Assembly: GCA_026225235.1 (NCBI GenBank)
Contig: JAMFSK010000147.1
Coordinates: 1 to 56,119, forward strand
Reading direction: 5' to 3'
DNA from: Burkholderiales bacterium
Lineage (GTDB): Bacteria; Pseudomonadota; Gammaproteobacteria; Burkholderiales; Burkholderiaceae
DNA: 56,119 bases
Shown: piece after piece, positions 8,958 to 17,403 of the stretch
How the letters are laid out: each line of letters begins with the position of its first letter
Numbering within the stretch: position 1 is the first letter of the stretch
The notes under the pieces: model-generated
Seen by the model: only the letters and a program-made list of their open reading frames with translations
Told to the model about the DNA's origin: nothing
The model's database searches: none
Made by a program: the position numbers and the translations under genes

Positions 8958-9404
8958 TCAGGCATTCTCGTCGCCACCCCGGATGAACGAATATCGGTCG
9001 ATATCGGTGCGAAGCTTCCATCCCTGACTGATCCAATACGCTGCTGCAGGCCCATTCGTCTTGAACACGTCGACGTGGGACTTTTTAATGCCAAGTTCTT
9101 CGAGCGCGTCGAGGCAACTTCCGACCAGTGAGTTCGCAATTCCGTTGCGTCGATGCGCGGGGTGAACGACCAGATGCTGCAGATAGCCCCGGCGTCCGTC
9201 GTGACCGGACATGATCGATCCGACGAGGATGTCGCCTGACCACGCGACAAAGCTCAAGCCCGGGTTCCGCTCCAGATATCGATTGACGGATTCGCGCGAG
9301 TCCGCTTCCCGAACAGAGACGCCGGGCGTCTGCTTCATCAGGTCAAGAACCGTAACGTAGTCATCGGGGCGCATGGGGCGAATTTCAAACACAGGGATCT
9401 CCAT
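8958..9404 (-). CDS. GNAT-family N-acetyltransferase
   Basis: About 148 residues forming one GNAT fold. It begins with RPMRPDDY (beta strand 1), has WSGDILVGSIM mid-protein, the acetyl-CoA pyrophosphate-binding motif VVHPAHRRNGIANSL (Q/R-x-x-G-x-G/A type) and ends with the FKTNGPAAAYWISQGW segment, where N and the aromatic pair match motif B. The substrate (amine, amino acid, protein N-terminus) cannot be told. The frame is open upstream to 9464; ATG 9404 is chosen because the family normally begins a few residues before the first strand, but no strong ribosome site marks it. It is divergent from the MFS transporter at 9697. Confidence 0.85.
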   Translation of the reverse strand: MEIPVFEIRPMRPDDYVTVLDLMKQTPGVSVREADSRESVNRYLERNPGLSFVAWSGDILVGSIMSGHDGRRGYLQHLVVHPAHRRNGIANSLVGSCLDALEELGIKKSHVDVFKTNGPAAAYWISQGWKLRTDIDRYSFIRGGDENA

Positions 9405-9696
9405 GGTGGGGTGGTTCGGAAGGATAAAGCCGGGGTCGCGGCCTATCATTTGTCGACCGCTCATCCGGCGTGACGAAGTGGCGCAGCCATTCCCCGGCGG
9501 TAAATCGAAAGCTCGTTGCTCCTCGCCATTGCGTTGGCACTATCGTTTTTTGATATACCAACTATCGCGAATATCCCGTTGTCGAATGAAGGGCGCGTGT
9601 GCAAGACTCCTCGCCATAACTATATCTACGTGGAGACTTTCAAATGCGCTACATTCGCCCGACATTGCCTGCCCGCCCGTATTCAAGGGGGCGCGC

Positions 9697-11058
9697 ATGA
9701 GTCAAACGCCCTCAGTCAATGTTCAGACCTTCATCAACGAGAGCCGGTTCTCAGGCTTTCAATGGTTGATATTTGCGATGTGTTTCGCGATCGTCCTGTT
9801 CGACGGGTTTGATACCGCTGCGATTGGTTTCCTTGCGCCGTCGCTCATCGCGGAGTGGAATATTAGCCGACCGGCACTTGCGCCTGTCCTGAGCGCCGCG
9901 CTATTTGGCCTTGCATGCGGCGCAATTCTGGCGGGGCCGTTGTCCGATCGGCTCGGTCGCCGGGTGTTGTTGATCCTGTCAGTGCTGGTATTTGGCGTCG
10001 CCTGTTTTGGCTCTGCATTTTCGGCAGATCTGGGCCAGTTGACTGTACTTCGTTTCATCACCGGTATTGGCCTTGGCGCGGCGATGCCGAACGCGGTGAC
10101 GATGATGAGCGAGTACTGTCCTGATAACCGTCGCGCAACGATGATCAATCTGATGTTTTGCGGTTTTCCGCTCGGCGCGGCAGTCGGCGGTTTTCTCGCG
10201 GCGTGGATGATTCCGCATTTCGGTTGGCGCAGTGTCTTGCTGTTCGGCGGCACCGTGCCGCTGGTGCTGGCCGTGCTGTTGTTCTTCAAGTTGCCAGAGT
10301 CGGTTCGCTATATGGTGGTCAAGGCGCAACCGGTCGAGAAGATTCGCACCACGCTCAGTCGAATTTCCGCGAGTGCTGCGAAGGCGAGTTCGTTCTTCAT
10401 GACAGAAAGCACGCCGCTCGTCGATGGCAAGGTCGGTATGCAACTGGTACTGTCGCGCCCCTATATCGTGGGTTCGATCATGTTATGGCTCGCGTATTTC
10501 ATGGGCCTTGTTATTTTCTATGCTTCGATTAACTGGATGCCCATTCTGCTCAAGGAAGCCGGGCTGACGCCGCGGCTGTCAACGCTGATCTCCGCGCTGT
10601 TCCCGCTGGGGGGTATCGGTGCTGTGTTATCCGGTGTGCTGATGGACCGCTTCAACGCAAACAAGATCATTGCAGCGTGTTATGCCCTGACCGCGATCAG
10701 CGTGTATGCGATCGGCCAGGTGGTCGGCAATGTCGGGTTGTTGATGGTGGTGGTGTTTGCAGCCGGTGTGCTGATGAATACCGCTCAGTCCTCGATGCCG
10801 GCGCTCGCCGCGGCGTTTTATCCGACGCAGGGGCGTGGAACCGGGGTTGCCTGGATGTTGGGTATTGGCCGGTTCGGCGGCATCGGCGGCTCTTTTCTGG
10901 TGGCGGAACTTGCACGTCGGCACTTCAGCTTCGCTGGCATCTTCGCGGTCGTCGCGGTGGCGGGGTTGATCTCGTGCGTCGCATTGATCGTGAAGCAGAT
11001 CAGTCGTCCGCATTTGGGCCTGTCGAATGCTGGCGGACCCAAGGTGTTGGTTCACTGA
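9697..11058 (+). CDS. MFS transporter, aromatic acid:H+ symporter (AAHS) type
   Basis: A 453-residue, 12-helix major facilitator. The helix 1 motif GFDTAAIGFLAPSL matches the DGFD signature of PcaK/BenK/MhpT-type aromatic-acid importers, where the aspartate is needed for transport. The loop 2-3 motif is GPLSDRLGRR, and ITGIGLGAAMPNAVTMMSEYCP in helix 4 is also typical of the family. AAGGGG at 9685-9690 precedes the ATG, settling the start although the frame is open to 9373. Likely imports a benzoate- or hydroxybenzoate-like acid by proton symport in the inner membrane. No ring-cleavage genes flank it directly, but the oxygenase island lies about 33 kb to the right. Confidence 0.88.
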   Translation: MSQTPSVNVQTFINESRFSGFQWLIFAMCFAIVLFDGFDTAAIGFLAPSLIAEWNISRPALAPVLSAALFGLACGAILAGPLSDRLGRRVLLILSVLVFGVACFGSAFSADLGQLTVLRFITGIGLGAAMPNAVTMMSEYCPDNRRATMINLMFCGFPLGAAVGGFLAAWMIPHFGWRSVLLFGGTVPLVLAVLLFFKLPESVRYMVVKAQPVEKIRTTLSRISASAAKASSFFMTESTPLVDGKVGMQLVLSRPYIVGSIMLWLAYFMGLVIFYASINWMPILLKEAGLTPRLSTLISALFPLGGIGAVLSGVLMDRFNANKIIAACYALTAISVYAIGQVVGNVGLLMVVVFAAGVLMNTAQSSMPALAAAFYPTQGRGTGVAWMLGIGRFGGIGGSFLVAELARRHFSFAGIFAVVAVAGLISCVALIVKQISRPHLGLSNAGGPKVLVH

Positions 11059-11081
11059 TGACCTGGTTTAAACGGCTGAAA

Positions 11082-11127
11082 GGGTGATGACGAGTGGCGC
11101 TAGTGCGCTAACACACTTACATCACCC
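11082..11127. terminator. Candidate bidirectional hairpin between convergent genes
   Basis: GGGTGATG (11082-11089) pairs perfectly with CATCACCC (11120-11127); inside, GTG-GCGC-TAGT-GCGC-(TAA)-CAC can extend the stem. It lies between the convergent MFS and pentapeptide-repeat genes and overlaps the last codons of the latter. No U-tract, so the terminator role is inferred from position. Confidence 0.4.
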
Positions 11128-11827
11128 GCAAGCCCAATTCCGTGACCAGCGCAGCCGCCTGCTGATGGGAGATCGTGGCGCCGCGAAACAGTGCGGCGTC
11201 GACGAGGCGCACACCGCTTAGATCGACCGAGCGAAGATCCGCACCATCGAAACGCGCGTCTTTCAGATGCGCGTTTTTCAGGCTTCCGCCTTCAAATATC
11301 GCATCGCGGAAGTCGGCACCAGAGAGATCGGCGTCGGAGAAATCGAGTTCCTTAAGCGTTGCTTTGCGAAACGACAACCGGCGCAAATGCGCACCCACCA
11401 GCAACGTCTCAGAGAAACTCAAGCCCAGCGTGGAGCAATCCTCGAAGTGAGCGCCAGTCAGTTTGCATCCCTTGAAACTGACTGATGCAAGTTTCGCGCG
11501 TCGCCAGTGAGTGTTGTTCATATCGCTGGACTGAAACGTCGCATCGACCAGATCGGCTGATGCAAAGTCCGCCTCTCGGCCACGGCAGCGCATCCAACGG
11601 CTATGCGTGAGCGTCGCCCCCAAAAACGACGTCCCGACGATCGTACAGCGCTGAAACGCGGTGCCGTGTAGGTCAAGCCGCGACAGATCGGCCCCTTCAA
11701 AATCGCAGTCCTCGAAATGCAGCGCTTGCTTTGTTGCATTGACCAGTTGCAGCACGTCGGCGCGTGCGAGGGTGGCGTTGGCGACAGTTTGGGCGGTAGA
11801 TGCCGGCGTCGTCGAATCCAGTGGCAT
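11117..11827 (-). CDS. Pentapeptide-repeat protein
   Basis: A 236-residue protein made largely of A(D/N)LXX-type pentapeptides, for example EGADLSRLDLHGTAFQR, SDADLSGADFRDAIFEG and GADLRSVDLSGVRL, which fold into a right-handed quadrilateral beta-helix. The repeats start near residue 40, after a short N-terminal region, and run almost to the end. AGGA about 10 nt upstream supports ATG 11827. Members include Qnr/MfpA DNA mimics that bind gyrase, and many effectors of unknown role; nothing here picks one. No signal peptide, so probably cytoplasmic. Same strand as the SDR gene downstream of its start, but separate from it. Confidence 0.85.
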   Translation of the reverse strand: MPLDSTTPASTAQTVANATLARADVLQLVNATKQALHFEDCDFEGADLSRLDLHGTAFQRCTIVGTSFLGATLTHSRWMRCRGREADFASADLVDATFQSSDMNNTHWRRAKLASVSFKGCKLTGAHFEDCSTLGLSFSETLLVGAHLRRLSFRKATLKELDFSDADLSGADFRDAIFEGGSLKNAHLKDARFDGADLRSVDLSGVRLVDAALFRGATISHQQAAALVTELGLRVM

Positions 11828-11921
11828 GGAAAGAGAGTCCTGATGCTGTTTGTCAGGAATCAGTCTAATGGTGGATCGATTCCCTTGACCAGCATTTTGA
11901 GCAAGCGTGCTCGTCTTCCCA

Positions 11922-12653
11922 TCAGGACTGTGTCATACCGCCATCGATAAACAACTCGGCGCCAGCGACATAGCTGCTGTCGGCAGAGGCGAGGAATAGC
12001 GCTGCCGTTGCCACTTCTTCTGGGCGACCCAGGCGCTTCAAAGGAATGCGATTGGTCAGCGTGAGCCTCACTTCGTCGCTGACGCCGTCGAACATCGGCG
12101 TGTCGATGGGGCCCGGGCTCAATGTATTGACGCGGATTCCGCGCGGTGCCAGTTCGCATGTCCAGGTGCGGGCGTAAGAGCGAACTGCCGCCTTGCTGGC
12201 CGAGTAAGTCCCATACCCGGGATTGCCCACCGACCCGGCAATCGAGCCAACCAAAACGATGGCCCCGCCGCTGACCATCTGTTGTACCGCCCGTTGCACA
12301 GTGAATACCATGCCGCGCACGTTCACGTCGAACGCCTTGTCAAAATGGTCTTCAGTCGTGGAGTCAAGCGGTGAGAACTCGGCGATGCCCGACGAGGTGA
12401 CGAGGATATCCAGTCCGCCTGCCTTTGCCTTGACGGTGTCGAATAGTCGATCGAGATCGCTCGCTTGGGTCACGTCACCCTGGACGGCTTCGACGTGTCC
12501 ACCGATCAACGCGACGGCTTCATCGAGCTGAGCCTGACGGCGCCCCGTGATAAAAACATGGGCGCCTTCCTGTGCAAAGCGCTGGGCTATGGCCAGGCCA
12601 ATACCACTATTGCCACCCGTAATAACCGCAGTCTTTCCTTCAAGCTTCAACAC
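11922..12653 (-). CDS. SDR-family oxidoreductase
   Basis: A 243-residue classical short-chain dehydrogenase. The cofactor site is TGGNSGIG near residue 12; the catalytic Ser, Tyr and Lys are in VGSIAG and YGTYSASK; the C-terminus is a normal FIDGGMTQS. GTG at 12653 is chosen because AAGGAG lies exactly 6 nt upstream and it removes a 13-residue non-homologous leader. It is divergent from an HxlR regulator whose candidate operator sits over this gene's 5' end, so induction by an electrophile or aldehyde, as for the HxlR/YodB family, is plausible. The substrate is unknown. Confidence 0.9.
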   Translation of the reverse strand: MLKLEGKTAVITGGNSGIGLAIAQRFAQEGAHVFITGRRQAQLDEAVALIGGHVEAVQGDVTQASDLDRLFDTVKAKAGGLDILVTSSGIAEFSPLDSTTEDHFDKAFDVNVRGMVFTVQRAVQQMVSGGAIVLVGSIAGSVGNPGYGTYSASKAAVRSYARTWTCELAPRGIRVNTLSPGPIDTPMFDGVSDEVRLTLTNRIPLKRLGRPEEVATAALFLASADSSYVAGAELFIDGGMTQS

Positions 12654-12686
12654 AGTTCGCTCCTTGTTGGTTTGGCCGGGTTGAAG

Positions 12687-12739
12687 ATACACGGTGTATA
12701 TTTAGTGTCAATTACGCACCATGTATAGACTAGATATAC
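12687..12739. promoter_or_regulatory. Two dyads between SDR and HxlR genes (candidate HxlR operators)
   Basis: ATACAC-G-GTGTAT (12687-12699) is a perfect 13-bp inverted repeat, and GTATA-GACTAGA-TATAC (12723-12739) is a second perfect dyad 24 bp on. Both share a GTATA/TATAC core and lie in the divergent promoter region, where an HxlR dimer would bind to control both genes. Confidence 0.5.
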
Positions 12740-12753
12740 GACAGGAAACCACC

Positions 12754-13122
12754 ATGGCCTTCAATGTGGAACTTCCGCTTGCGGAGATCAGTGCGACGCG
12801 GCCCGTTCTTGAACAGATCACGAACAAGTGGTCAGTCCTGATACTGACTGTGCTGTGTACTGAACCTTCACGCTTTAACGCGATCAAGCGACGGCTGGAC
12901 CCGATCACTCACAAGGCATTGACTGAGGCGTTGCGCCGATTGGAAAGAAACGGGCTCGTTAATCGTCGAGTTATAGCGTCCTCGCCGGTAGGCGTTGAAT
13001 ATTCGATCACCCCGCTGGGGCGAACGCTGCAAGACCCGTTTGTGGCCCTCATAACCTGGGCCGCCAAACATGGAGGCAGCATCGAACATGCGCAGCTGAC
13101 CTTTGATGAAAGGGTGCTGTGA
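12754..13122 (+). CDS. HxlR-family winged-helix regulator
   Basis: A 122-residue MarR-like regulator of the HxlR type: a winged helix with ITNKWSVLILTVLCTEPSRFNAIKRRLDPITHKALTEALRRLERNGLVNR, then the wing and YSITPLGRTL. HxlR proteins are dimeric and often sense aldehydes or quinones through cysteine; here a single Cys (LCTEP) is placed after helix 1-2. The ATG at 12754 has GGAA upstream and fits the family start, while the earlier in-frame ATG 12721 lies inside the second dyad. Divergent from the SDR it probably controls. Confidence 0.88.
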   Translation: MAFNVELPLAEISATRPVLEQITNKWSVLILTVLCTEPSRFNAIKRRLDPITHKALTEALRRLERNGLVNRRVIASSPVGVEYSITPLGRTLQDPFVALITWAAKHGGSIEHAQLTFDERVL

Positions 13123-13177
13123 GTGCTTGTGGCTCGATGCATTTTCGATGTTGCGACGCCTGTCGAGGTCGGACGTG

Positions 13178-13984
13178 TCATTGCGGAAAACTCACCGCAC
13201 GTCCATTTGCAGGATCATGCAGCACATGCATCGGCAACCCATAGATGGCCTCGAGATTGGACTCGGTCATGATGTCGTCCGGCGTTCCCTGCCGCAATAC
13301 CTTGCCGCCACGCAGGGCGACAATCTTGTCGCAGAAACGCGCAGCCATATTGATGTCGTGCAGCACGATAACAGCCCCGATGCCGCGTTGCGTGCAGAGC
13401 GCGCGCACGAGTTCGAGCACTTCGACCTGATGGGAGATATCGAGCGCCGACGTCGGTTCGTCGAGCAGCAGGCAGCGGCTGTCCTGTGCGATCAGCATCG
13501 CGAGCCATACGCGTTGACGTTCGCCGCCTGAAAGACTGTCGACCTGTCGATCGGCGAAGTTTTCTACGTCGGTCATCTGCATGGCTTCAGCAACGCGCGC
13601 ACGATCGTTGGCGCCAAACACGCCAAGACTACCGTGCCACGGATAGCGCCCCAGGGCCACGAGCTCGCGCACGAGCATACCATCGGTCGACGGTGTGGAT
13701 TGCGGCAAATAGGCGACACGCCGCGCGAATTCCCTCGGCTTCCACGACGCAATGGGTTTGCCGTCGAATTGAATCGCGCCGGTATGGTGCTCGCGATGGC
13801 GTGCGAGCAAGCCCATCAAGGTCGTCTTGCCAGAGCCGTTGTGGCCGATCAGGCCAGTCACGCAGTCTCTCGCAATCGACAGGTTGACGTCATCGAGCAG
13901 ACGCTTTGGGCCAATGTCGACGTGCACGCGATCGAGTTCGAACAGCGGCGGTGCGGGCGATGTGGCGATATGAATGGAGGACAT
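13178..13984 (-). CDS. Iron-siderophore ABC transporter ATP-binding protein
   Basis: A 268-residue ABC ATPase of the FepC/FecE/FhuC group: Walker A GHNGSGKTT, Q-loop YLPQS, signature LSGGERQR, Walker B CLLLDEPTSALD, and switch histidine in VLHDIN. The FecE-type end RQGTPDDIMTESNLEAIYG is also present. It would power import of a ferric siderophore, heme or cobalamin through the inner membrane. A Fur box lies directly upstream (13996-14014). It is an orphan: no permease or binding-protein gene adjoins it, so it must work with components encoded elsewhere or be a leftover of a lost operon. Confidence 0.9.
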   Translation of the reverse strand: MSSIHIATSPAPPLFELDRVHVDIGPKRLLDDVNLSIARDCVTGLIGHNGSGKTTLMGLLARHREHHTGAIQFDGKPIASWKPREFARRVAYLPQSTPSTDGMLVRELVALGRYPWHGSLGVFGANDRARVAEAMQMTDVENFADRQVDSLSGGERQRVWLAMLIAQDSRCLLLDEPTSALDISHQVEVLELVRALCTQRGIGAVIVLHDINMAARFCDKIVALRGGKVLRQGTPDDIMTESNLEAIYGLPMHVLHDPANGRAVSFPQ

Positions 13985-13995
13985 TTTCGACGATC

Positions 13996-14014
13996 GGTAA
14001 TGAGAATCGTTATC
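13996..14014. promoter_or_regulatory. Fur box upstream of the siderophore ABC ATPase
   Basis: GGTAATGAGAATCGTTATC agrees with the 19-bp Fur consensus GATAATGATAATCATTATC at 16 of 19 positions. It lies 12 bp upstream of the start codon of the ABC ATPase, where bound Fur-Fe(II) would block transcription. Confidence 0.7.
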
Positions 14015-14104
14015 ATTTTAACCGGAGGTTCTTTGCGAGAACAGAACACCGGGAAATCATATCGATGGTGGGAGTACGGTGTCTTGCCACTAAACATCGA
14101 GAAA

Positions 14105-14133
14105 CGGACACTTTTTGTCCGCTTTTGAAGCGG
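14105..14133. promoter_or_regulatory. Two overlapping perfect dyads upstream of AraC remnant
   Basis: CGGACA-CTTTT-TGTCCG (14105-14121) and CCGCTT-TTG-AAGCGG (14119-14133) are perfect inverted repeats sharing the CCG at 14119-14121, so as RNA only one hairpin could form at a time. They precede the broken AraC gene; they may be relict operator half-sites or part of an old leader. Confidence 0.35.
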
Positions 14134-14138
14134 ATCAC

Positions 14139-14450
14139 ATGGACTCGATCTGGAGGAAGCAATTCCGGTTTTGAATACAGACGACAGCCTTGCGCGGTCA
14201 TGGCGCGCGGCCCGACCTACTCGAACGGCCATCGCGAGATCTGGCGTTCGCACGAACAGGCGCAACTGTTTTACGCGATGGAGGGTGCGGTTCGAGTGCT
14301 GACACGAAGCGATGGGCCGCCTCGCGGCGACCCGGTGTCGAAGGTCGCAGACGATCTGGGTATCAGAGCAGCAGCTTTAACGCGATGTTCTACCGGGAAC
14401 CGGCGAAACACCCCATCGTCTGCTTCGGCGATCGTAAGGAGCGTGCGTCG
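14139..14450 (+). pseudogene. Decayed AraC-family regulator (N- and C-terminal pieces)
   Basis: Two recognisable pieces of one AraC regulator remain in different frames. The first translates as ARGPTYSNGHREIWRSHEQA followed by QLFYAMEGAVRVLT, the cupin sensor strands typically seen as HSH-AQLLYA-EGVMRV. About 55 bp later, VADDLG is followed, after a one-base frameshift, by YQSSSFNAMFYREPAKHP and CFGD, the second helix-turn-helix. The middle of the gene (about 150 residues) is missing and the N-terminus seems shifted as well. The gene cannot make a working regulator. It sits between the siderophore ATPase and the aldehyde dehydrogenase and may once have controlled one of them. Confidence 0.7.
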
Positions 14451-14497
14451 CAGGGTATTCACTTTTGGCGAAGCTGATCAGGCACGCTCAAATCTGC

Positions 14498-15958
14498 TCA
14501 CTTGGCGAACGTATAGGTCTTCGAGTTCGTAAACTCCGCCAGCCCTTCGCGGCCACTCTCCACGCCGATGCCCGATTCCTTGTGGCCGCCGAACGGGATG
14601 TCGACGCCGAGCGCATGAATCTCGTTGACCCACACGGTGCCGGTCTCCAGTCGCTTGGCGACCGCGATGGCGGCGTTCCGGTCTTTACCCCAAACGGATC
14701 CACCCAGACCGAACGGACTGTCATTGGCCCTTGCCACAACTTCGTCGACATCGTCGAACGACAGAATTGGCAGGATGGGGCCAAACGGTTCTTCCCGAAC
14801 GATGCGACTCGAATCCGGAGGATTGTCGACGATCGTTACCGGCACGAAGTTGCCGGCAAGACTCTCGTCGATCATTCCACCGAGGGGCACCTTGTAGCCG
14901 TTTTTTCCCACATCCGCGAACAGATCGAGCAGCTTCGCGTATTGCATGCGGTTCTGAATAGGGCCGAGATCTGTTTCAGGACTCATTCCGTCACCGACCT
15001 TCTTGTCGCGTGCGAACTCGACGAATGCTTTGACAAACTCGGCATGAATGCTCGAATGGACATATAGGCGTTTGGGCGCGATACACCACTGCCCGGAGTT
15101 GCCGAACGCGGCCCAGAAGAGCTTGGGGATCACCGATTGCCAATCAGCATCCGCCAGCACGATCGCCGCATCGTTGCCGCCGAGTTCGAGGGTGAGCCGC
15201 TTCAGGTTCGTGGCACTGCTCGCCATCACCAGCTTGCCGGTTGCCGTCGACCCGGTGAAGCTGATCTTGGCGATATCGGGGTGGGCAGTGAGTTGCTGGC
15301 CGAGTTCGTTGCCTCCCGACACGACGTTGAAGACGCCTGGGGGCAATACCCGTTGTGCGATCTCACCGAAACGCAGCGTACAGAGCGGCGTGTAAGGCGA
15401 CGGTTTCATGACCATCGTATTGCCGGTGATCAGGCAGGGCGCAACCTTCCAGAGGCCGAGGAATACAGGGAAATTCCACGGTGTGATTGCACCGACGACG
15501 CCGAGAGGCGTACGATGAACCTCGACGACATGCGCGTCGGTCTCTTCAACCTGCTCGACAGGGAGTTGGCGTTTGGCCGTTTCGCGCACCCAGAAGATGG
15601 CGCCTTCGACTTCCTCTGTTGCCATCGAATGGCGAGGCTTGCCTTGCTCGAGCGTCAACAGGGCGATCAACTCCTCTTTGTTCGCGTCGAGGGCGTTAGC
15701 GTAGTCACTGAGGTAGGCAGCACGTGCTTCCCACCTAAGTTCGGACCAGCTCCTGAACGCGCGCTTAGCTGCGTCGATCGCCGCTTCCATGTGCTCAGGA
15801 GTGCCAGCGGGCGCTTGAGCGAGTAGTTGATTGTTGGCTGGATTCAGGACGTCGAACGTTGTCGATGTCCTGACGAGTTTGCCATCGATGGAAAGCGCAT
15901 AAGGCGCTGTGAAGTCTATCCGGGTCTGGTCGAGTCCAGATGGTGCAAGGTTCGTCAT
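14498..15958 (-). CDS. NAD(P)-dependent aldehyde dehydrogenase
   Basis: A 486-residue ALDH superfamily enzyme oxidising an aldehyde to its acid. Key residues are visible: Asn162 in TPWNFP, Lys185 in MKPS, the cofactor loop FTGSTATG (234-241), Glu258 in LELGG, nucleophile Cys292 in GQWC, and EEPFGP towards the C-terminus. ATG 15958 gives a normal family N-terminus; a GTG at 15997 is also in frame, and neither has a clear ribosome site. The adjacent genes (VOC protein, broken AraC) give no substrate clue. The sequence is of the broad aldehyde/betaine/aminobutyraldehyde type. Confidence 0.92.
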   Translation of the reverse strand: MTNLAPSGLDQTRIDFTAPYALSIDGKLVRTSTTFDVLNPANNQLLAQAPAGTPEHMEAAIDAAKRAFRSWSELRWEARAAYLSDYANALDANKEELIALLTLEQGKPRHSMATEEVEGAIFWVRETAKRQLPVEQVEETDAHVVEVHRTPLGVVGAITPWNFPVFLGLWKVAPCLITGNTMVMKPSPYTPLCTLRFGEIAQRVLPPGVFNVVSGGNELGQQLTAHPDIAKISFTGSTATGKLVMASSATNLKRLTLELGGNDAAIVLADADWQSVIPKLFWAAFGNSGQWCIAPKRLYVHSSIHAEFVKAFVEFARDKKVGDGMSPETDLGPIQNRMQYAKLLDLFADVGKNGYKVPLGGMIDESLAGNFVPVTIVDNPPDSSRIVREEPFGPILPILSFDDVDEVVARANDSPFGLGGSVWGKDRNAAIAVAKRLETGTVWVNEIHALGVDIPFGGHKESGIGVESGREGLAEFTNSKTYTFAK

Positions 15959-16171
15959 TTTGCGATGGTTAGTCCATTGCGCGCCAATCGATGACACCGT
16001 GATGCGGTTGACTATCGGGTGGTTCGATTGGCGAATCTCAATTCCATGTGTATGGTCGGACGCATATCGGCGGCATGCGTCGATGAGCGATGGAATAAAT
16101 CATAGCGACTCGATTTTCGGGAATCGATGGTTCGTTATGAATTAAGAGATTGGACTTGGCTAACAATAGGA

Positions 16172-16570
16172 CTAAGCGGACACCGAGTCGTGATTGCAAA
16201 CGCACAGTTTGTTGCCGTCGGGATCCCGAAAATAGGCGCCGTAGTAATCAGGGTGATATTCCGGTCTCAGGCCGGGAGCGCCTTCACACGACCCTCCCTT
16301 TTCCAGCGCGCTCGCGTACGCGCGATCAACCGTCTGACGATCAGACGCAAGCAGCGCAATCATGTGACCGTTTCCACAATGCGCAGTCTTGCCATCATGT
16401 GGCTTTCCTATCAGGAAGAGCGGGCGAGGCGCATCCGTTGCCATCCATCCCGCCCAGGGTCTGTCGCGCTCACAAAACCTCAGCTTGAGCCCCAATACCT
16501 CCATAACCGATGTATAGAATTTGAAGGCACGGTCAAAGTCTGTAACGCCGACGAATACATGTGAAATCAT
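16172..16570 (-). CDS. VOC/glyoxalase-superfamily protein
   Basis: A 132-residue protein of the vicinal oxygen chelate fold. It begins MISHVFVGVTDFDRAFKFYT, the standard first module, and ends with YYGAYFRDPDGNKLCVCNH, containing the conserved DPDGN turn and metal-ligand region. Members bind a divalent metal and act as glyoxalases, dioxygenases or resistance proteins; this short type is usually unassigned. ATG 16570 is chosen for its ribosome site (GAGG at spacing 7). It lies 213 bp upstream of the aldehyde dehydrogenase on the same strand and may share its transcript. Confidence 0.85.
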   Translation of the reverse strand: MISHVFVGVTDFDRAFKFYTSVMEVLGLKLRFCERDRPWAGWMATDAPRPLFLIGKPHDGKTAHCGNGHMIALLASDRQTVDRAYASALEKGGSCEGAPGLRPEYHPDYYGAYFRDPDGNKLCVCNHDSVSA

Positions 16571-16786
16571 TCCTGTCCTCTGCGAAAGAAGCGCGGTGCT
16601 CGGTGGAGCTATGATCACATTGGCGCCTGGAATTTTCAATGCTTCGAGCCGCGCATCGGGCGGCCTCTGTCGGCGACTTCAGCCATACTCGAGGTTCGCG
16701 GGCGAGCTATCGGGCAAAACGCCGGGATAGCAATGTTGGGGTACCGAAGCAGACGCATGTCGATGGAATAGCAATAGAATATTCAG

Positions 16787-17296
16787 ATGACTACTTACGT
16801 CGCGCTTCTTCGAGCCGTCAATGTTGGCGGCACCGGCAAACTTCCGATGACCGAACTTCGGGCCATGTGCGAGTCCGTGGGTTTTTCCAACGTTCGCACG
16901 TATATCGCGAGTGGCAACGTCGTGTTCGACAGCAAGCTCTCCGAGTCCTCTGTAAAGACAAAGCTGGAGCGTTCTCTCGAGACATACGCAGGCAAGTCTG
17001 TGGGCGTTCTGATTCGGACCGGCGCGGAGTTGGCTTCGGTTCTTGAGAAGAATCCCTTTGAGGCCGCTCCATCGAATCGGGTTGTCGCGATATTTCTCGA
17101 TGAACCCACACTTGCGAATACTCTCGATCGTGTGAGTGGCCAGCAGACAGAGGAAATCGCGCTCGGAGCGCGCGAGATCTACGTCCACTACAAGGACGGC
17201 ATAGCGCGCTCGAAATTGAAAATCCCGGCCGCCAGCACCGGCACCGCTCGCAATATGAATACGGTGGCAAAGCTCGCCGAGTGGGCGGCGGCTTAG
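16787..17296 (+). CDS. DUF1697 family protein
   Basis: A 169-residue protein matching the DUF1697 pattern: MTTYVALLRAVNVGGTGKLP at the N-terminus, the motif FSNVRTYIASGNVVFDS, a mid-region IFLDEP, and near the C-terminus SKLKIPAASTGTARNMNTVAKL. The family is widespread and cytoplasmic with no established function. No export signal. It is transcribed alone and converges on the EamA transporter. Confidence 0.88.
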   Translation: MTTYVALLRAVNVGGTGKLPMTELRAMCESVGFSNVRTYIASGNVVFDSKLSESSVKTKLERSLETYAGKSVGVLIRTGAELASVLEKNPFEAAPSNRVVAIFLDEPTLANTLDRVSGQQTEEIALGAREIYVHYKDGIARSKLKIPAASTGTARNMNTVAKLAEWAAA

Positions 17297-17403
17297 GCAG
17301 CTTGTGTCGTTCCGCATCGATACCCAATGCTGCGCCAGCGACGAACCAGCACATTGAAGGCTGCGCGAGCAGGGGTATGTCGCAGATGAAGCAGCGATAC
17401 CGG

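Noticed and set aside
14190..14477. 95-codon frame with an HTH-like end
   Set aside because: Only its last third is AraC-like; it is the second frame of the pseudogene.
13906..14532. 208-codon frame over the Fur box and AraC remnant
   Set aside because: It crosses the ABC gene promoter and is only open because of the frameshifted AraC pieces; treated as a pseudogene.
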